Assembly (NCBI GenBank): GCA_050618055.1 | Contig: JBNLVK010000291.1 | Span: 1-64,000, forward strand | Length of the DNA: 64,000 nucleotides | Reading direction: 5' to 3' | From: CALDCK01 sp050618055 | GTDB taxonomy: Bacteria > Myxococcota_A > UBA9160 > SMWR01 | Shown here: piece after piece, positions 19,675 through 31,263 of the stretch | How positions within the stretch are numbered: the first letter of the stretch is position 1 | Layout: each line of letters begins with the position of its first letter | Made by a program: the position numbers and the translations under genes | The notes under the pieces: model-generated | The model's input: the letters and a program-made list of their open reading frames with translations, nothing else | Database searches by the model: none | Told to the model about the DNA's origin: nothing

Positions 19675-20472
19675 TCAGGCGCCCTTGCGCGTTCCCGGCG
19701 CCGGCGGGTCGACCGGTCCGCCGGCGAAGCACTGGGCGATCGACATCCAGCGCGTCGCCACCGGTCCCTTCACCTCGAGCGCGGTGTCGGCGACGTTGCG
19801 TCCCTGGGTCACCACGTGGCAGAAGTCGACGGCGGTGCCCTTCACGAACTCCTCGTCCGACGGCTCGCCGAACTCCCAGACGGCGCCCGACGGAGCCTCG
19901 AGGCGCACGTAGGGCGGCGGGCCGGGCGGCTTCTCGCCGCGGTTGGCGAAGGTCCAGCCGAAGGTCTTCACGCCGATGACGGCGATGTTCCGGATGCGGT
20001 CGGTGTAGTGGCGCTTCACGCCCAGCAGGTCATGGATCTCCTGGGCGTGGGCCCAGGTCTCCATGTAGCGGGCGGTGGTGAACATGCGCACGCCCATGTC
20101 CGGTCCGAACCAGGGCAGCCGCCGCGTGGGCTCCGACTCGCCGAGCTGGGTGGCCATGTCCAGGCCGGTCTCGCGCCAGCGCTCGATCAGCTCGTCGGGA
20201 GCGACGTCGCCGAAGCGCTCGCGGGCCAGCTCCTGGTTGGTGCGTCCCGCGGAGATGGCCTCGAACAGCGCCTTGCGCTCCGGCGCGAACACCTCCTCGC
20301 CCTGGAGCGCCACCAGCGAGACCAGGTCGAAGTAGTGCAGGTGGGCGACCACGTCCCAGGGCGTCCAGTCCATGAAGCCGGTGGGCCGGCTCCAGTCCTC
20401 GGGCGCGAGCGTCGCCAGGAAGGCGCCCAGCTCCTCCATCTCGTCGATCAGGTCGCGCGCTTCCTGGAGCAC
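19675..20472 (-). CDS. DinB/maleylpyruvate isomerase-fold protein (TIGR03084-like)
   Basis: 265 aa from GTG 20472, with GGAGGAGTAG upstream inside the end of the preceding gene. Four-helix DinB-type metal site is suggested by DVVAHLHYFD and METWAHAQEIHD (histidines on helices); the downstream DFCHVVTQGRN and SIAQCFAGGP segments are characteristic of TIGR03084 proteins. Members of this superfamily include mycothiol-dependent enzymes, but this lineage probably lacks mycothiol, so the thiol or other cofactor is unknown. Its position inside an acyl-CoA degradation operon suggests an accessory step. Confidence 0.75.
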   Translation of the reverse strand: MLQEARDLIDEMEELGAFLATLAPEDWSRPTGFMDWTPWDVVAHLHYFDLVSLVALQGEEVFAPERKALFEAISAGRTNQELARERFGDVAPDELIERWRETGLDMATQLGESEPTRRLPWFGPDMGVRMFTTARYMETWAHAQEIHDLLGVKRHYTDRIRNIAVIGVKTFGWTFANRGEKPPGPPPYVRLEAPSGAVWEFGEPSDEEFVKGTAVDFCHVVTQGRNVADTALEVKGPVATRWMSIAQCFAGGPVDPPAPGTRKGA

Positions 20473-20474
20473 GG

Positions 20475-21248
20475 CTACTCCTCCTCGGCCCAGGCGGCCT
20501 TGCGCTTGCCCAGGAAGGCGGCCATGCCCTCCTTCGCCTCGTCGCCGCGGAACAGGTCCGCCGACAGCCGCGAGGTCCACTGGAAGGCCTCCTTCTGGCT
20601 CATGGCCGGCACCTGCCGGACCAGCTGCTTGGCGAAGCCCAGCGCGTTCGGGCCGCCCTTGCGCAGGTCGGCCAGCACCTCCTCGACGGCGGCGTCGAGC
20701 CGCTCGCCCGGCACCGCCCGGTTGATCAGCCCCAGCTCGGCCGCCTTCGACGCCGGGAAGCGGTTGCCGCGCAGGAACGCCTCCATCGCCTCGCCGCGGC
20801 GCATCTTGGGCAGGCACACCACCGAGATGATCGCCGGAGCCACGCCCAGCCTCACCTCGGTGAAGCCGAACTTCACGTCCTCGCGGGCGATCGAGATGTC
20901 GAGCGCCGACGCCAGGCCGTTGCCGCCGCCCACCACGTGGCCGTCGATGCGCCCGACGATCGGCGTGGCCGAGGTCTGGATCGCCTCGAGCAGGTCCTCG
21001 AAGCCGCGACCGCTCGGCTGGGCGCCCGCGTCCTTCGCCCCGGAGCGCTCCTTCAGGTTCGCGCCGGCGCAGAAGGTCGAGCCCTCGTTGGTCACCACGA
21101 CCGCGCGGATCGCCGGGTCGGCGTTGGCCGCCTCGATGGCGTCCAGCAGGCCGTCGATCAGGGCCGCGCCCAGGGCGTTGCGGTTGTCCACGTCGACCAG
21201 CGTGGCGGTCATCACGCCGCGCTCCGTCGTCACCTTCACCGGCTCCAT
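20475..21248 (-). CDS. Enoyl-CoA hydratase/isomerase (crotonase family)
   Basis: 257 aa. Crotonase fold with CoA-binding and oxyanion-hole segments FCAGANLKERSG and GHVVGGGNGLASALDISIA. The order hydratase plus biotin carboxylase recalls methylglutaconyl-CoA or isohexenylglutaconyl-CoA hydratase (LiuC/AtuE), but the sequence alone cannot separate these. It overlaps none of its neighbours: 9 bp after the upstream crotonase, 2 bp before the DinB-like gene. Probably hydrates an unsaturated branched acyl-CoA. Confidence 0.88.
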   Translation of the reverse strand: MEPVKVTTERGVMTATLVDVDNRNALGAALIDGLLDAIEAANADPAIRAVVVTNEGSTFCAGANLKERSGAKDAGAQPSGRGFEDLLEAIQTSATPIVGRIDGHVVGGGNGLASALDISIAREDVKFGFTEVRLGVAPAIISVVCLPKMRRGEAMEAFLRGNRFPASKAAELGLINRAVPGERLDAAVEEVLADLRKGGPNALGFAKQLVRQVPAMSQKEAFQWTSRLSADLFRGDEAKEGMAAFLGKRKAAWAEEE

Positions 21249-21257
21249 CGGATCCTC

Positions 21258-22037
21258 CTAGCGTCCCTCGAAGGCGGGCTCGCGCTTCTCGAGGAAGGCG
21301 GCCACGCCCTCGCGCGTGTCCTGGCTGGTCAGGTTCACCGACTGCGCGCTCGCCTCGGCGGAGAGGGCCTCGCCGAGGCTCGACGTCAGGCCGTCGTTCA
21401 GCAGCCGCTTCGAGAGCTGGAGCGCCAGCGGCGGACCCGCGGCCAGCCGGTCCGCCCAGTCGTCGACGAAGGCGTCGAGCTCGGCGTCGGGCACCACCCG
21501 GTTCACGAGGCCCAGCTCGCTGGCCTGCTTCGCGTCGAGGATCTCGGCGAACAGCGCCAGCTCCTTGGCCTTGTGCAGGCCGACCAGCCGCGGCAGCAGC
21601 CAGCTGCCGCCGAAGTCGAGGGAGAGGGCGCGCCGGGCGAACACCTCCGAGAAGCGCGCGTTCTCGCTGGCGACGACCAGGTCGCAGCCCAGCGCCAGGT
21701 TCATGCCCGCGCCCACCGCGTCGCCGCGCACCTTCGCGATGCTGGGGACGTTCAGGTCGTGCAGCGCCTGGGCGCAGGCGTTCACGACCTGCATGCTGTG
21801 GATCGGGTGGCTCTGCTCGCCGCCGGTGTCGCTGGCCGACAGGTCCGCCCCGGCGCAGAAGGCGCCGCCGGCGCCGGTCACCACGAGCACCCGGTCGTTC
21901 GGGTCGTTGCGCACCTCCTGGAAGACCTGGCGCAGCGGCTCCCACAGCGTGCCGGGGATGGCATTCTTCCGGCGCGGCCGGTTCAGGGTGAGGGTGACGA
22001 CGCCGCGCTCGCTGCGCTCGACGAGGAAGTCGGCCAA
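21258..22037 (-). CDS. Enoyl-CoA hydratase/isomerase (crotonase family), second copy
   Basis: 259 aa from TTG 22037 (LADFLVERSERG), chosen because GGGAGG lies 6 bp upstream. Oxyanion-hole motifs FCAGADLSASD and RGDAVGAGMNLALGCDLVVA. The glutamate usual in the second motif of hydratases is not evident at the expected place in ALSLDFGGSWLLPRLVG, which has the Asp seen in some isomerase-type members, so isomerase activity is plausible. First gene of the minus-strand operon, facing the carboxylase operon across 123 bp. Confidence 0.88.
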   Translation of the reverse strand: MADFLVERSERGVVTLTLNRPRRKNAIPGTLWEPLRQVFQEVRNDPNDRVLVVTGAGGAFCAGADLSASDTGGEQSHPIHSMQVVNACAQALHDLNVPSIAKVRGDAVGAGMNLALGCDLVVASENARFSEVFARRALSLDFGGSWLLPRLVGLHKAKELALFAEILDAKQASELGLVNRVVPDAELDAFVDDWADRLAAGPPLALQLSKRLLNDGLTSSLGEALSAEASAQSVNLTSQDTREGVAAFLEKREPAFEGR

Positions 22038-22096
22038 GGGGGGCCTCCCGGGCGGTGCGCTCCTGGGACAGGAGGGTAATTCTTGTTGCGCTCTGT

Positions 22097-22110
22097 TACC
22101 ACCAATGGTA
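22097..22110. promoter_or_regulatory. Short dyad in the divergent catabolic promoter region
   Basis: TACCA and TGGTA inverted around CCAA, in the 123-bp region between the crotonase operon and the carboxylase operon. This is the one AT-richer stretch here, so both promoters likely lie in it. The TetR gene at the end of the carboxylase operon is the obvious candidate to bind; low confidence because the arms are short. Confidence 0.35.
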
Positions 22111-22160
22111 GGAATCGTCAATCCAATTCCCGAGCCCACCCTGGAGGTCGAGGAGCCCCC

Positions 22161-23824
22161 ATGCAGACGCCCAGCCTTCTCGCTCCCCCGCTGCGGTCGC
22201 GCCTCGATCCGCGCTCCGAGGAGTTCGCCGAGAACCGCGACGCCATGCTCGAGAAGCTCGCGAAGATCGACGAGCTGCTCGACGAGGCCGAGGCCGGCGG
22301 CGGCGCGTACCACCACGAGCGCCTGGCCAAGCGCGGCAAGCTGCCGGTGCGCGAGCGCCTGGCCCTGGCCCTCGACCCGGACAGCCCGTTCCTCGAGATC
22401 AGCCCGCTGGCCGCCTACAACTCGTCGTACACCATCGGCGGCGGCGCGGTCATGGGCATCGGCGTGATCGCCGGCGTCGAGTGCGTGATCTTCGCCAACG
22501 ACCCGACGGTGCTCGGCGGCGCGCTCACGCCCTACGTCAGCAAGAAGTGGATGCGCGCGCTCCAGATCGCCCGCGAGAACCGGCTGCCCTACGTCTCCTT
22601 CGTCGAGAGCGCCGGCGCCGACCTGCGCATGCAGGGCGCGTCGCGCAAGAAGGACTCGGGCGGCGACTCGCCGGCCAGCGCCCGCGTCGACCACTTCGCC
22701 GAGACCGGCCGCTTCTTCTACGAGATGATCGAGCTCTCGAAGCTCGAGATCCCGACGGTGTGCGTGGTGTTCGGCTCGTCGACCGCCGGCGGCGCCTACC
22801 AGCCGGGCATGAGCGACTACAACATCGTCATCAAGAAGCAGAGCAAGATCTTCCTGGCGGGTCCACCGCTGGTGAAGATGGCCACCGGCGAGGAGTCGGA
22901 CGACGAGACGCTGGGCGGCGCGCAGATGCACGCCGAGATCTCGGGCCTGGGCGAGTACCTGGCCGAGGACGAGCCCGACGCGCTGCGCCTGTGCCGCGAG
23001 GTGATGAGCCACCTGAACTGGCGCAAGCCGGGTCCGCCGCCGAGCCTGGCCGCCGACCCGCCGCTGCTCGACCCGGAGGAGCTGCTGGGTCTGATGAGTC
23101 CGGACCTGCGCCGCCCCGTCGACGTGCGCGAGCTGATCGGGCGCTTCGTCGACGGATCGCGCTTCGAGGAGTTCAAGCCGCGCTACGGCCCGACGCTGGT
23201 GTGCGGCTTCGCGTCGGTGGAGGGCTACCCGGTCGGCATCCTCGGCAACAACGGCGTGCTGACGCCCGAGTCGGCGGAGAAGGCGGCCCACTTCATCCAG
23301 CTCTGCAACCAGATCGACACGCCGCTCGTCTTCCTGCAGAACCTGACCGGCTTCGTGGTCGGCCGCGACTTCGAGCACGCCGGCATCATCAAGAAGGGCT
23401 TGCAGATGATCAACGCGGTCACCAACTCGACGGTGCCGCATCTGACCATCATCTTCGGCAACTCCTACGGCGCCGGCACCTACGCCATGAGCGGACGCGC
23501 CGTCAACAACCGCTTCACCTTCATCTGGCCCTCGGCGAAGATCGCGGTGATGGGCGGCAAGCAGATCGCCGGCGTCATGTCGATCGTGCGCCGCGGCCAG
23601 GCGGCCCGGAAGGGCGAGCCCTTCGACGAAGAGGCCGACGCGAAGATCCGCGAGGCGGTGGAGCAGGCCCAGGAGCGCGGCTCGGTCGCCCTGGAAGCGT
23701 CGGGCGCGATCAGCGACGACGGCATCATCGATCCCCGCGACACGCGCACCGTGCTGGGCATCTGCCTGTCGGTCGTGCGCAACACGCCCATCGAGGGTGC
23801 GGCGGGCTACGGAGTGTTCCGGCT

Positions 23825-23828
<4 letters not shown>
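22161..23828 (+). CDS. Acyl-CoA carboxylase carboxyltransferase (beta) subunit, geranyl-/methylcrotonoyl-CoA type
   Basis: 555 aa from ATG 22161 behind GGAGGTCGAGGAG. Carboxyltransferase with the two crotonase-like halves: oxyanion and acyl-CoA site SSTAGGAYQPGMSDYN and FLAGPPLVKMATGEESDDE in the N-half, GNNGVLTPESAEKAAHF and NSYGAGTYAMSGRA in the C-half. Moves CO2 from carboxybiotin to the gamma-carbon of a 3-methyl-enoyl-CoA in this subgroup. It is followed without a gap (GTGA overlap) by the biotin carboxylase subunit and then by AtuA, which favours an isoprenoid-type substrate over leucine breakdown; this choice is inference. Confidence 0.88.
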
Positions 23829-25788
<1,960 letters not shown>

Positions 25789-25789
<1 letters not shown>

Positions 25790-27543
25790 TGGCGGACCCC
25801 ATCCGGATCGCAAACTGCTCGGGCTTCTTCGGCGACCGGCTGTCCGCGGCGCGCGAGATGGTGGAGGGCGGACCCATCCACGCGCTGACCGGCGACTGGC
25901 TGGCCGAGCTCACCATGCTGATCCTGGCGCGCACGCGCATGAAGCGTCCGAACGGCGGCTACGCGCGCACCTTCGTCGCCCAGATGGAGCAGGTGATGGG
26001 CACCTGCCTCGACAAGGGCATCAAGGTGGTGTCGAACGCCGGCGGCCTCGACCCGGAGGGCTGCGCCGAGGCCGTGCACGAGGTGGCCGGGAAGCTGGGG
26101 CTCTCGCCGACGATCGCCTTCGTGCGCGGCGACGACCTGATGCCGCGCATGGAGCAGCTGCTGGAGGCGGACCAGCTGCGCCACTTCGAGACCGGCGACC
26201 CGATCAAGGAGGCCTCCTTCCTCACCGCCAACGCCTACTTCGGCTGCTGGGGCATCGTCGACGCCCTCTCCCGGGGCGCCGACATCGTGATCACCGGGCG
26301 CACCACCGACGCGGCGGTCGTGTGCGGACCGGCGGCCTGGCACCACGGCTGGTCGCGCGACGACTGGGACGCGCTGGCGGGCGCCGTCGTGGCGGGCCAC
26401 GTGATTGAGTGCGGCACCCAGGCCACCGGCGGCAACTACTCCTTCTTCACCGAGGTGCCGGGCATGACCCGCACCGGCTTCCCCTGGGCCGAGGTGGCGG
26501 AGGACGGCTCCTGTGTGATCGGCAAGCACGACGGCACCGGCGGCGAGGTGTCGGTGGGAACCGTCACGTCGCAGCTGCTGTACGAGATCCAGGGGCCCGA
26601 GTACTTCGGGCCCGACGTCACCACGCGCTTCGACACGATCGAGCTCGAGCAGCAGGACAAGGACCGCGTGCGCATCCACGGCACGCAGGGCGAGCCCCCG
26701 CCGCAGACCCTGAAGGTGTGCATCAACCGCGCCGGCGGCTTCCGCAACGAGGCCAGCTTCAGCCTGACCGGGCTGGACATCGACGAGAAGGCCAGGCTGC
26801 TCGAGGAGGCCTTCTGGCTGGCGCTTCCCTACGGGCCCGAGGACTACGCGTCGGTCCGCACGCGGCTGGTGCGCACCGACGTGCCGGACCCGGAGACCAA
26901 CGAGAACGCCTCCGCCGTGCTGCGCATCAGCCTGAAGGATCCGGACGAGCAGAAGGTCGGACGCGCGGTGTTCAACGCCATGACCGAGCTCGGCCTGTCG
27001 ACGATTCCCGGCTTCTACGGGGGCGGCAGCGGCGGCGCGGCCGCCCGTCCGTTCGGCGTGTACGAGCCCGCCGCCATTCCCGCGGCGAACGTGCCCCAGG
27101 AGGTGGTGATCCTGGGCGGCGACACCCACGAGGTGTCGTCGGAGATCCCGCAGGCCGACGTGTCGGTGGAGGCGCGGCCCGGTCCGCAGGCGCGGGTTCC
27201 GGGCGGCCCCACGGTGCGCGCGCCGCTGGGCCGGGTGTTCGGCAGCCGCTCCGGCGACAAGGGCGGCAACGCCAACCTGGGCGTGTTCGCGCGCAGCGAC
27301 GAGGCCTGGGCCTGGCTCGACGCGAACCTCACCACCGAGCGGCTGCGCGAGCTGCTGCCCGAGGTGCGCGAGCTGCCGATCGACCGCCACCGGCTGCCCT
27401 CGATCCGCTCGCTCAACTTCTACATCCACGGCCTGCTCGAAGAGGGCGTCGCCGCGTCGACCCGCCAGGATCCGCAGGCCAAGAGCCTGGGCGAGTGGCT
27501 GCGGGCGCGCGTCGTCGAGATGCCCGAGGCGCTGCTGTCTTGA
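25789..27543 (+). CDS. Acyclic terpene utilization AtuA-family protein
   Basis: 584 aa. Whole-length member of the AtuA (DUF1446) family: IRIANCSGFFGDRLSAAREM at the start, the central ADIVITGRTTDAAVV, ECGTQATGGNYSFF and the C-terminal AtuA-like domain with GRVFGSRSGDKGGNANLGVF. AtuA is required for citronellol and geraniol growth in Pseudomonas, but its biochemical role is not established. Here it follows both carboxylase subunits, as in atu clusters, and precedes a TetR regulator. Cytoplasmic; no signal peptide. Confidence 0.9.
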
Positions 27544-27599
27544 GGGCGCCGGCTCCCGTGCGCGAGCCCTTCGCGGGGGTGCAGCGTCCGCGTCCGCTG

Positions 27600-28184
27600 A
27601 TGGCGGCGGACGCCGAGCGCAAGCTGACGCCGCGCCAGCGCGAGATCCTGGACGCGCTCGAGGCGCTCGCGGTCCAGCAGGGCTTCGCCGAGCTGACCAT
27701 GGCCGAGCTGGCCGCCCGGGTGAACTGCTCGCTGCGCACGCTCTACGGGCTGGCACCCAGCAAGGACGAGCTGCTGCTCGCGGTGGTCGACCGGCGCCTG
27801 CACCGCATCGGCCGCGACGCGGCCAGCGTGGTCGAGCCGGGCATGGATCCGCTGACCGCGCTGCGCGCGTACCTGGCCGCCACGAACGTGGCGGTGGGCC
27901 CCACCACCGAGGCGCTGTCCCGCGAGCTGGCCGCCGTGCCCGGCGGCATCCGGCTGATCAACGAGCACGCCAACTTCATCATCGCGGTCACGGGGAAGCT
28001 GCTCGACCGCGCCGTCGACGAGGGGCTGATCGATCCGGTCGACACCGGCGCGCTGTCGCTGATCCTGGGCGGACTCGGCAGCTACTTCTCGCGGCCCCAG
28101 GTGATCCCGCTGATCCGGGAGTCGCCGAAGTCGACGGCGGACGCGATCATGGACATCATCCTGCGCGGGCTCGATCGGCGCTGA
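27600..28184 (+). CDS. TetR-family transcriptional regulator
   Basis: 194 aa from ATG 27600; longer in-frame starts exist at GTG 27579 and TTG 27540, the latter overlapping the atuA-like stop by 4 bp as is common here. N-terminal HTH: LTPRQREILDALEALA then MAELAARVNCSLRTLYGLAPSKDELL, a standard TetR recognition helix although with LYGL in place of LYYH. C-terminal ligand domain is all helical. It closes the carboxylase operon and probably represses it and the divergent operon in response to an acyl-CoA. Confidence 0.85.
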   Translation: MAADAERKLTPRQREILDALEALAVQQGFAELTMAELAARVNCSLRTLYGLAPSKDELLLAVVDRRLHRIGRDAASVVEPGMDPLTALRAYLAATNVAVGPTTEALSRELAAVPGGIRLINEHANFIIAVTGKLLDRAVDEGLIDPVDTGALSLILGGLGSYFSRPQVIPLIRESPKSTADAIMDIILRGLDRR

Positions 28185-28207
28185 CGCCGGGCCCGCCGAA
28201 GGTCGTC

Positions 28208-29683
28208 ATGAAGGCCCCGCCGCCGCCGCCGGATCTCGAGGAGGACCTGCTCCGGCTCCAGCACATGGAGTCGAAGCTGGTGATGGGCCTGTTCGACCAT
28301 CCGGGCGTGGTGCCGAGCCGGGTCGAGCACCAGCTCCGGTACGCGCTCGCGCTGGCTTCGCTGACGGCCTTCGAGCCCGGCGCGGCGCGACGCGGCGGCG
28401 CGGGGCGGCGTCCCGAAGTGTACGTGCGCGCGACCCGGCTCACCCAGTGGCGCAACCGGGTGCTCGACCGGCTGGGCGACGTGCTGCTGCGCACGGCCGA
28501 CGGCAAGGCGCGGGTGGAGGGGGCGGCGGCGGCGCTGCTGCCCCTGCTGCCCCAGCTCGAGAAGACGCGCAGCGAGGTGATCGAGAAGTACGCCGACCAC
28601 TTCAGCGCGCGCCACCTCGACCAGGAGCTGGGCATCAAGACGCTGGTGTCGGTGGCCGGTGGCGGGGGCGGGTCGGGCTACGTCTACATCGGCGCCTGGG
28701 ACGTGCTCCAGAACGCGGGCCTGGTGCCCGGCTACGTGATCGGGTCGTCGATGGGCGCGGTGCTCGGGCTGTTCCGCGCGCTGCGCAGGGACGCCGACTT
28801 CGACGAGTACGTGGCGCTGGCCAAGAGCATGCGTCCCGAGGACGTGTTCCGTTTCGTGAGCACGCGGACCCGCTACGGGCTGCCCGGCGTGATGCGGCTG
28901 TTCCTGCACGAGGTGTTCGGGCCGATCTACCGCACCGAGCTGAACACCGAGATGCTGCTCACCGACCTGGAGATCCCCTACGAGTCGGTGGTGGCCGGCA
29001 TCCGGCGCAGCGCCTTCGCCGAGACGCCGGAGCAGTACGCGCGCTCGCACCACCTGCACGAGGAGAAGCGGCCCGGCGCCCTCCAGCTGCGCGCCCAGAT
29101 CGCGACGCAGCTCGTGCGGCTGGTCGGCTTCATCAACCCGCGGGTGGTGCAGGAGATCTCGGTCGGCGGCGACGCGCTGACCCGCGACTTCAACGCCGTC
29201 GACGCCGCCGGCTTCTCGGCCGCGATCCCGGGCATCCTGCACTACGACGTCACCCGCGACGATCCGCACATGGACACGATCCTCACCGAGCTGCTGGACC
29301 GCGACGAGGTGGTGGCGCTGGTGGACGGCGGCGTCGCCAACAACGTGCCGGTGCGCACCGCCTGGCGTCACGTGCACGAGGGGAAGATCGGCACGCGCAA
29401 CTGCTACTACCTGGCCTTCGACTGCTTCCACCCGCAGTACACGCCGGGCCATCTCTGGCTCCAGGCGGTGACGCGGCTGGTCGGCTACCAGGTGGCGCTC
29501 AACGACCGCTACGCCCAGCGGCGCATCCGCTTCTCGCCCACCCTCTCGCCGCTGAACCTGCTGCCGCCGCCGAACGCCCTGGACAAGGCGGTGGCGTGGG
29601 GTCGCAGCCAGATGTCCCAGGAGCTGCCGCGGGTGCAGAAGTTCTTCGAGCGCGTGCGCTACGTGCCGTCGAGCCCGGCCTAG
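28208..29683 (+). CDS. Patatin-like phospholipase (DUF3336-type)
   Basis: 491 aa. Patatin catalytic domain: glycine-rich oxyanion loop VAGGGGGSGYVY, nucleophile elbow GSSMGAV (Ser about residue 183) and the catalytic DGGVANN (about residue 376). Before it are ~150 residues with a DUF3336-like helical region; after it is a long helical tail. It likely hydrolyses acylglycerols or phospholipids and could feed fatty acids to acyl-CoA metabolism. It starts 23 bp after the TetR gene and is followed after 4 bp by bioA, so may be co-transcribed with both. No signal peptide. Confidence 0.85.
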   Translation: MKAPPPPPDLEEDLLRLQHMESKLVMGLFDHPGVVPSRVEHQLRYALALASLTAFEPGAARRGGAGRRPEVYVRATRLTQWRNRVLDRLGDVLLRTADGKARVEGAAAALLPLLPQLEKTRSEVIEKYADHFSARHLDQELGIKTLVSVAGGGGGSGYVYIGAWDVLQNAGLVPGYVIGSSMGAVLGLFRALRRDADFDEYVALAKSMRPEDVFRFVSTRTRYGLPGVMRLFLHEVFGPIYRTELNTEMLLTDLEIPYESVVAGIRRSAFAETPEQYARSHHLHEEKRPGALQLRAQIATQLVRLVGFINPRVVQEISVGGDALTRDFNAVDAAGFSAAIPGILHYDVTRDDPHMDTILTELLDRDEVVALVDGGVANNVPVRTAWRHVHEGKIGTRNCYYLAFDCFHPQYTPGHLWLQAVTRLVGYQVALNDRYAQRRIRFSPTLSPLNLLPPPNALDKAVAWGRSQMSQELPRVQKFFERVRYVPSSPA

Positions 29684-29687
29684 GCCC

Positions 29688-30965
29688 GTGGGCGCGGACC
29701 TCCCGGAGCGCGATCGGGCGGCGGTCTGGCACCCCTACGCGCCGCCGCGCGCCGATCCGCTGTTCGCGGTCGAGTCGGCCGAGGGCGTGCGGCTGCGACT
29801 CGTCGACGGTCGCGAGCTGGTGGACGGCATGTCGTCCTGGTGGGCGGTGATCCACGGCTACCGCCACCCAGCCATCGAGGCGGCGCTGCGCGACCAGCTC
29901 GCGCGCCTTCCCCACGTCATGTTCGGCGGGCTGACCCACGAGCCGGCGGTCGCCCTGTGCGAGCGGCTGCTCGAGCTGGCGCCGCCGGGACTCTCGCGCG
30001 TCTTCCTCTCCGACTCGGGCTCGGTCTCCGTCGAGATCGCCATCAAGCTGGCGCTCCAGTACTGGCAGGCCCGCGGCCGGCCCGAACGCAGGCGGCTGCT
30101 CACCGTGCGCGGCGGCTACCACGGCGACACCTTCGCGGCCATGTCGGTGTGCGATCCGGAGACCGGCATGCACCACCTGTTCCGCGGCGCCCTGGCGGAG
30201 CAGGTGTTCGCCGAGCGCCCGGCCTGCCGCTTCGACCAGCCCTGCACGCCCGAGCACACCCGCGACCTGGAGGAGAAGCTGGCGCGCCACGCCCACGAGC
30301 TGGCGGCGGTGATCCTCGAGCCCGTCGTGCAGGGCGCCGGTGGCATGTGGTTCTACGCGCCCGGCTACCTGCGGCGGGTGCGCGAGCTGTGCGACGCCCA
30401 CGACCTGCTGCTCGTCCACGACGAGATCGCCACCGCCTTCGGACGCACCGGCCGCATGTTCGCCTCCGAGCACGCCGGCGTCGCGCCCGACGTGGCCTGC
30501 GTCGGCAAGGCGCTCACCGGCGGGACGCTCACGCTGGCGGCCACGCTGGTGAGCGGCCGCGTCTGCGACACGATCGCCGCCTCCGAGGTGGGCGCGCTGA
30601 TGCACGGCCCCACGTTCATGGGCAACCCGCTGGCGTGCCGCGCGGCGCTGGCCAGCCTGGACCTGCTCGCCAGCGAGCCCTGGCAGGAGCGGGTGGCGCG
30701 CATCGAGGCCCAGCTGCGCCGCGAGCTGGCCCCCTGCGCCGAGCTTCCCCAGGTGGCCGACGTGCGGGTGCTCGGCGCCATCGGCGTGGTCGAGCTTCGG
30801 GAGCCCGTCGACATGCGCGTCGTGCAGCCCGCCTTCGTCGAGGAAGGCGTCTGGATCCGGCCCTTCGGCCGGCTCGTCTACGCCATGCCGCCCTACGTGA
30901 TCGGCGAAGAGGACCTGGCGCGCGTCACCGCGGCGATGCACCGGGTGATCGAGCGCCATACCTAG
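29688..30965 (+). CDS. bioA: Adenosylmethionine-8-amino-7-oxononanoate aminotransferase
   Basis: 425 aa from a GTG start. Class III PLP aminotransferase of biotin synthesis using S-adenosylmethionine as amino donor. Diagnostic pieces: WHPYAPP near the N-terminus, MSSWWAVIHGY (BioA substrate residues), LLVHDEIATAFGRTGR (PLP Asp), GKALTGGTLTLAATL (PLP Lys) and HGPTFMGNPLACR. Other bio genes are not in the window. Proximity to the biotin-dependent carboxylase is suggestive, as biotin supply limits such enzymes. Confidence 0.93.
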   Translation: MGADLPERDRAAVWHPYAPPRADPLFAVESAEGVRLRLVDGRELVDGMSSWWAVIHGYRHPAIEAALRDQLARLPHVMFGGLTHEPAVALCERLLELAPPGLSRVFLSDSGSVSVEIAIKLALQYWQARGRPERRRLLTVRGGYHGDTFAAMSVCDPETGMHHLFRGALAEQVFAERPACRFDQPCTPEHTRDLEEKLARHAHELAAVILEPVVQGAGGMWFYAPGYLRRVRELCDAHDLLLVHDEIATAFGRTGRMFASEHAGVAPDVACVGKALTGGTLTLAATLVSGRVCDTIAASEVGALMHGPTFMGNPLACRAALASLDLLASEPWQERVARIEAQLRRELAPCAELPQVADVRVLGAIGVVELREPVDMRVVQPAFVEEGVWIRPFGRLVYAMPPYVIGEEDLARVTAAMHRVIERHT

Positions 30966-30977
30966 CGGGCGTCGCGG

Positions 30978-31175
30978 CTAGTGCAGCCGCCCGCGCCACG
31001 ACGACGCCAGGTCGTGGAGCGCACCCTGCAGCGAGCCGTGGTCGCGGCGGCGGGTCTTGCCGCTGCGCGTCTCCTCGACGACGTAGCCGCCGCTGCGGCC
31101 CTTGGCGGCGCGCACGCGCACGCTGCGGTTCTTGTCCTTCAGGCGGGCTCCGAAGACGAGCGGTCGCAGGGCCAT
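30978..31175 (-). CDS. Small basic protein of unknown function (65 aa)
   Basis: 65 aa from ATG 31175, behind a near-perfect GGAGG site 6 bp upstream. Sequence is rich in Lys, Arg and Gly (RLKDKNRSVRVRAAKGRSGG, then ETRSGKTRRRDHGSLQGALH), with a strongly positive charge and no hydrophobic segment. I recognise no family; nucleic-acid or polyanion binding is a guess from charge. The region before it carries a hairpin over the ribosome site, a sigma-28-like promoter and a 24-bp motif shared with the upstream region of a PEP-CTERM gene, all of which support it as a real, regulated gene. Confidence 0.65.
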   Translation of the reverse strand: MALRPLVFGARLKDKNRSVRVRAAKGRSGGYVVEETRSGKTRRRDHGSLQGALHDLASSWRGRLH

Positions 31176-31181
31176 GGGATC

Positions 31182-31202
31182 CTCCAGTCGTTGGGACTGG
31201 AG
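31182..31202 (-). promoter_or_regulatory. Hairpin that covers the ribosome site of the 65-aa gene
   Basis: Perfect 8-bp inverted repeat (CTCCAGTC and GACTGGAG, 5-nt loop). In the minus-strand transcript the 3' arm contains the GGAG part of the Shine-Dalgarno sequence, so folding would hide it. There is no following U run, so it is not a standard terminator. If transcription starts near 31200, the hairpin would be at the very 5' end of the mRNA. Confidence 0.5.
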
Positions 31203-31205
31203 AAC

Positions 31206-31232
31206 GCATCGGCCGGGCGCCGGATTCCTTGA
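31206..31232 (-). promoter_or_regulatory. Candidate sigma-28 (FliA-type) promoter for the 65-aa gene
   Basis: Minus-strand TCAAGGAA, exactly 11 bp, then GCCGATGC. Against TAAAGTTT-11-GCCGATAA the -10 box matches 6 of 8 and the -35 keeps T, AAG. TCAAG-type -35 boxes are common in flagellar promoters of other proteobacteria. Would give a leader of roughly 25 nt. Confidence 0.5.
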
Positions 31233-31239
31233 GCGAAAT

Positions 31240-31263
31240 CGGGCGCCTGGCCCCGGAACCTGC
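31240..31263 (-). repeat. Copy 1 of a 24-bp intergenic motif
   Basis: Plus-strand text CGGGCGCCTGGCCCC then GGAACCTGC. A second copy at 36076-36098 differs by one deletion and two substitutions. Both copies stand upstream of minus-strand genes, in the same orientation. Role unknown; a protein-binding site or part of a promoter is likely. Confidence 0.5.

Noticed and set aside
22076..22100. GGTAA...TTACC inverted repeat in the carboxylase promoter region
   Set aside because: Arms of 5 bp with a 15-bp or longer spacer are easily found by chance; kept only the tighter TACCA/TGGTA dyad.
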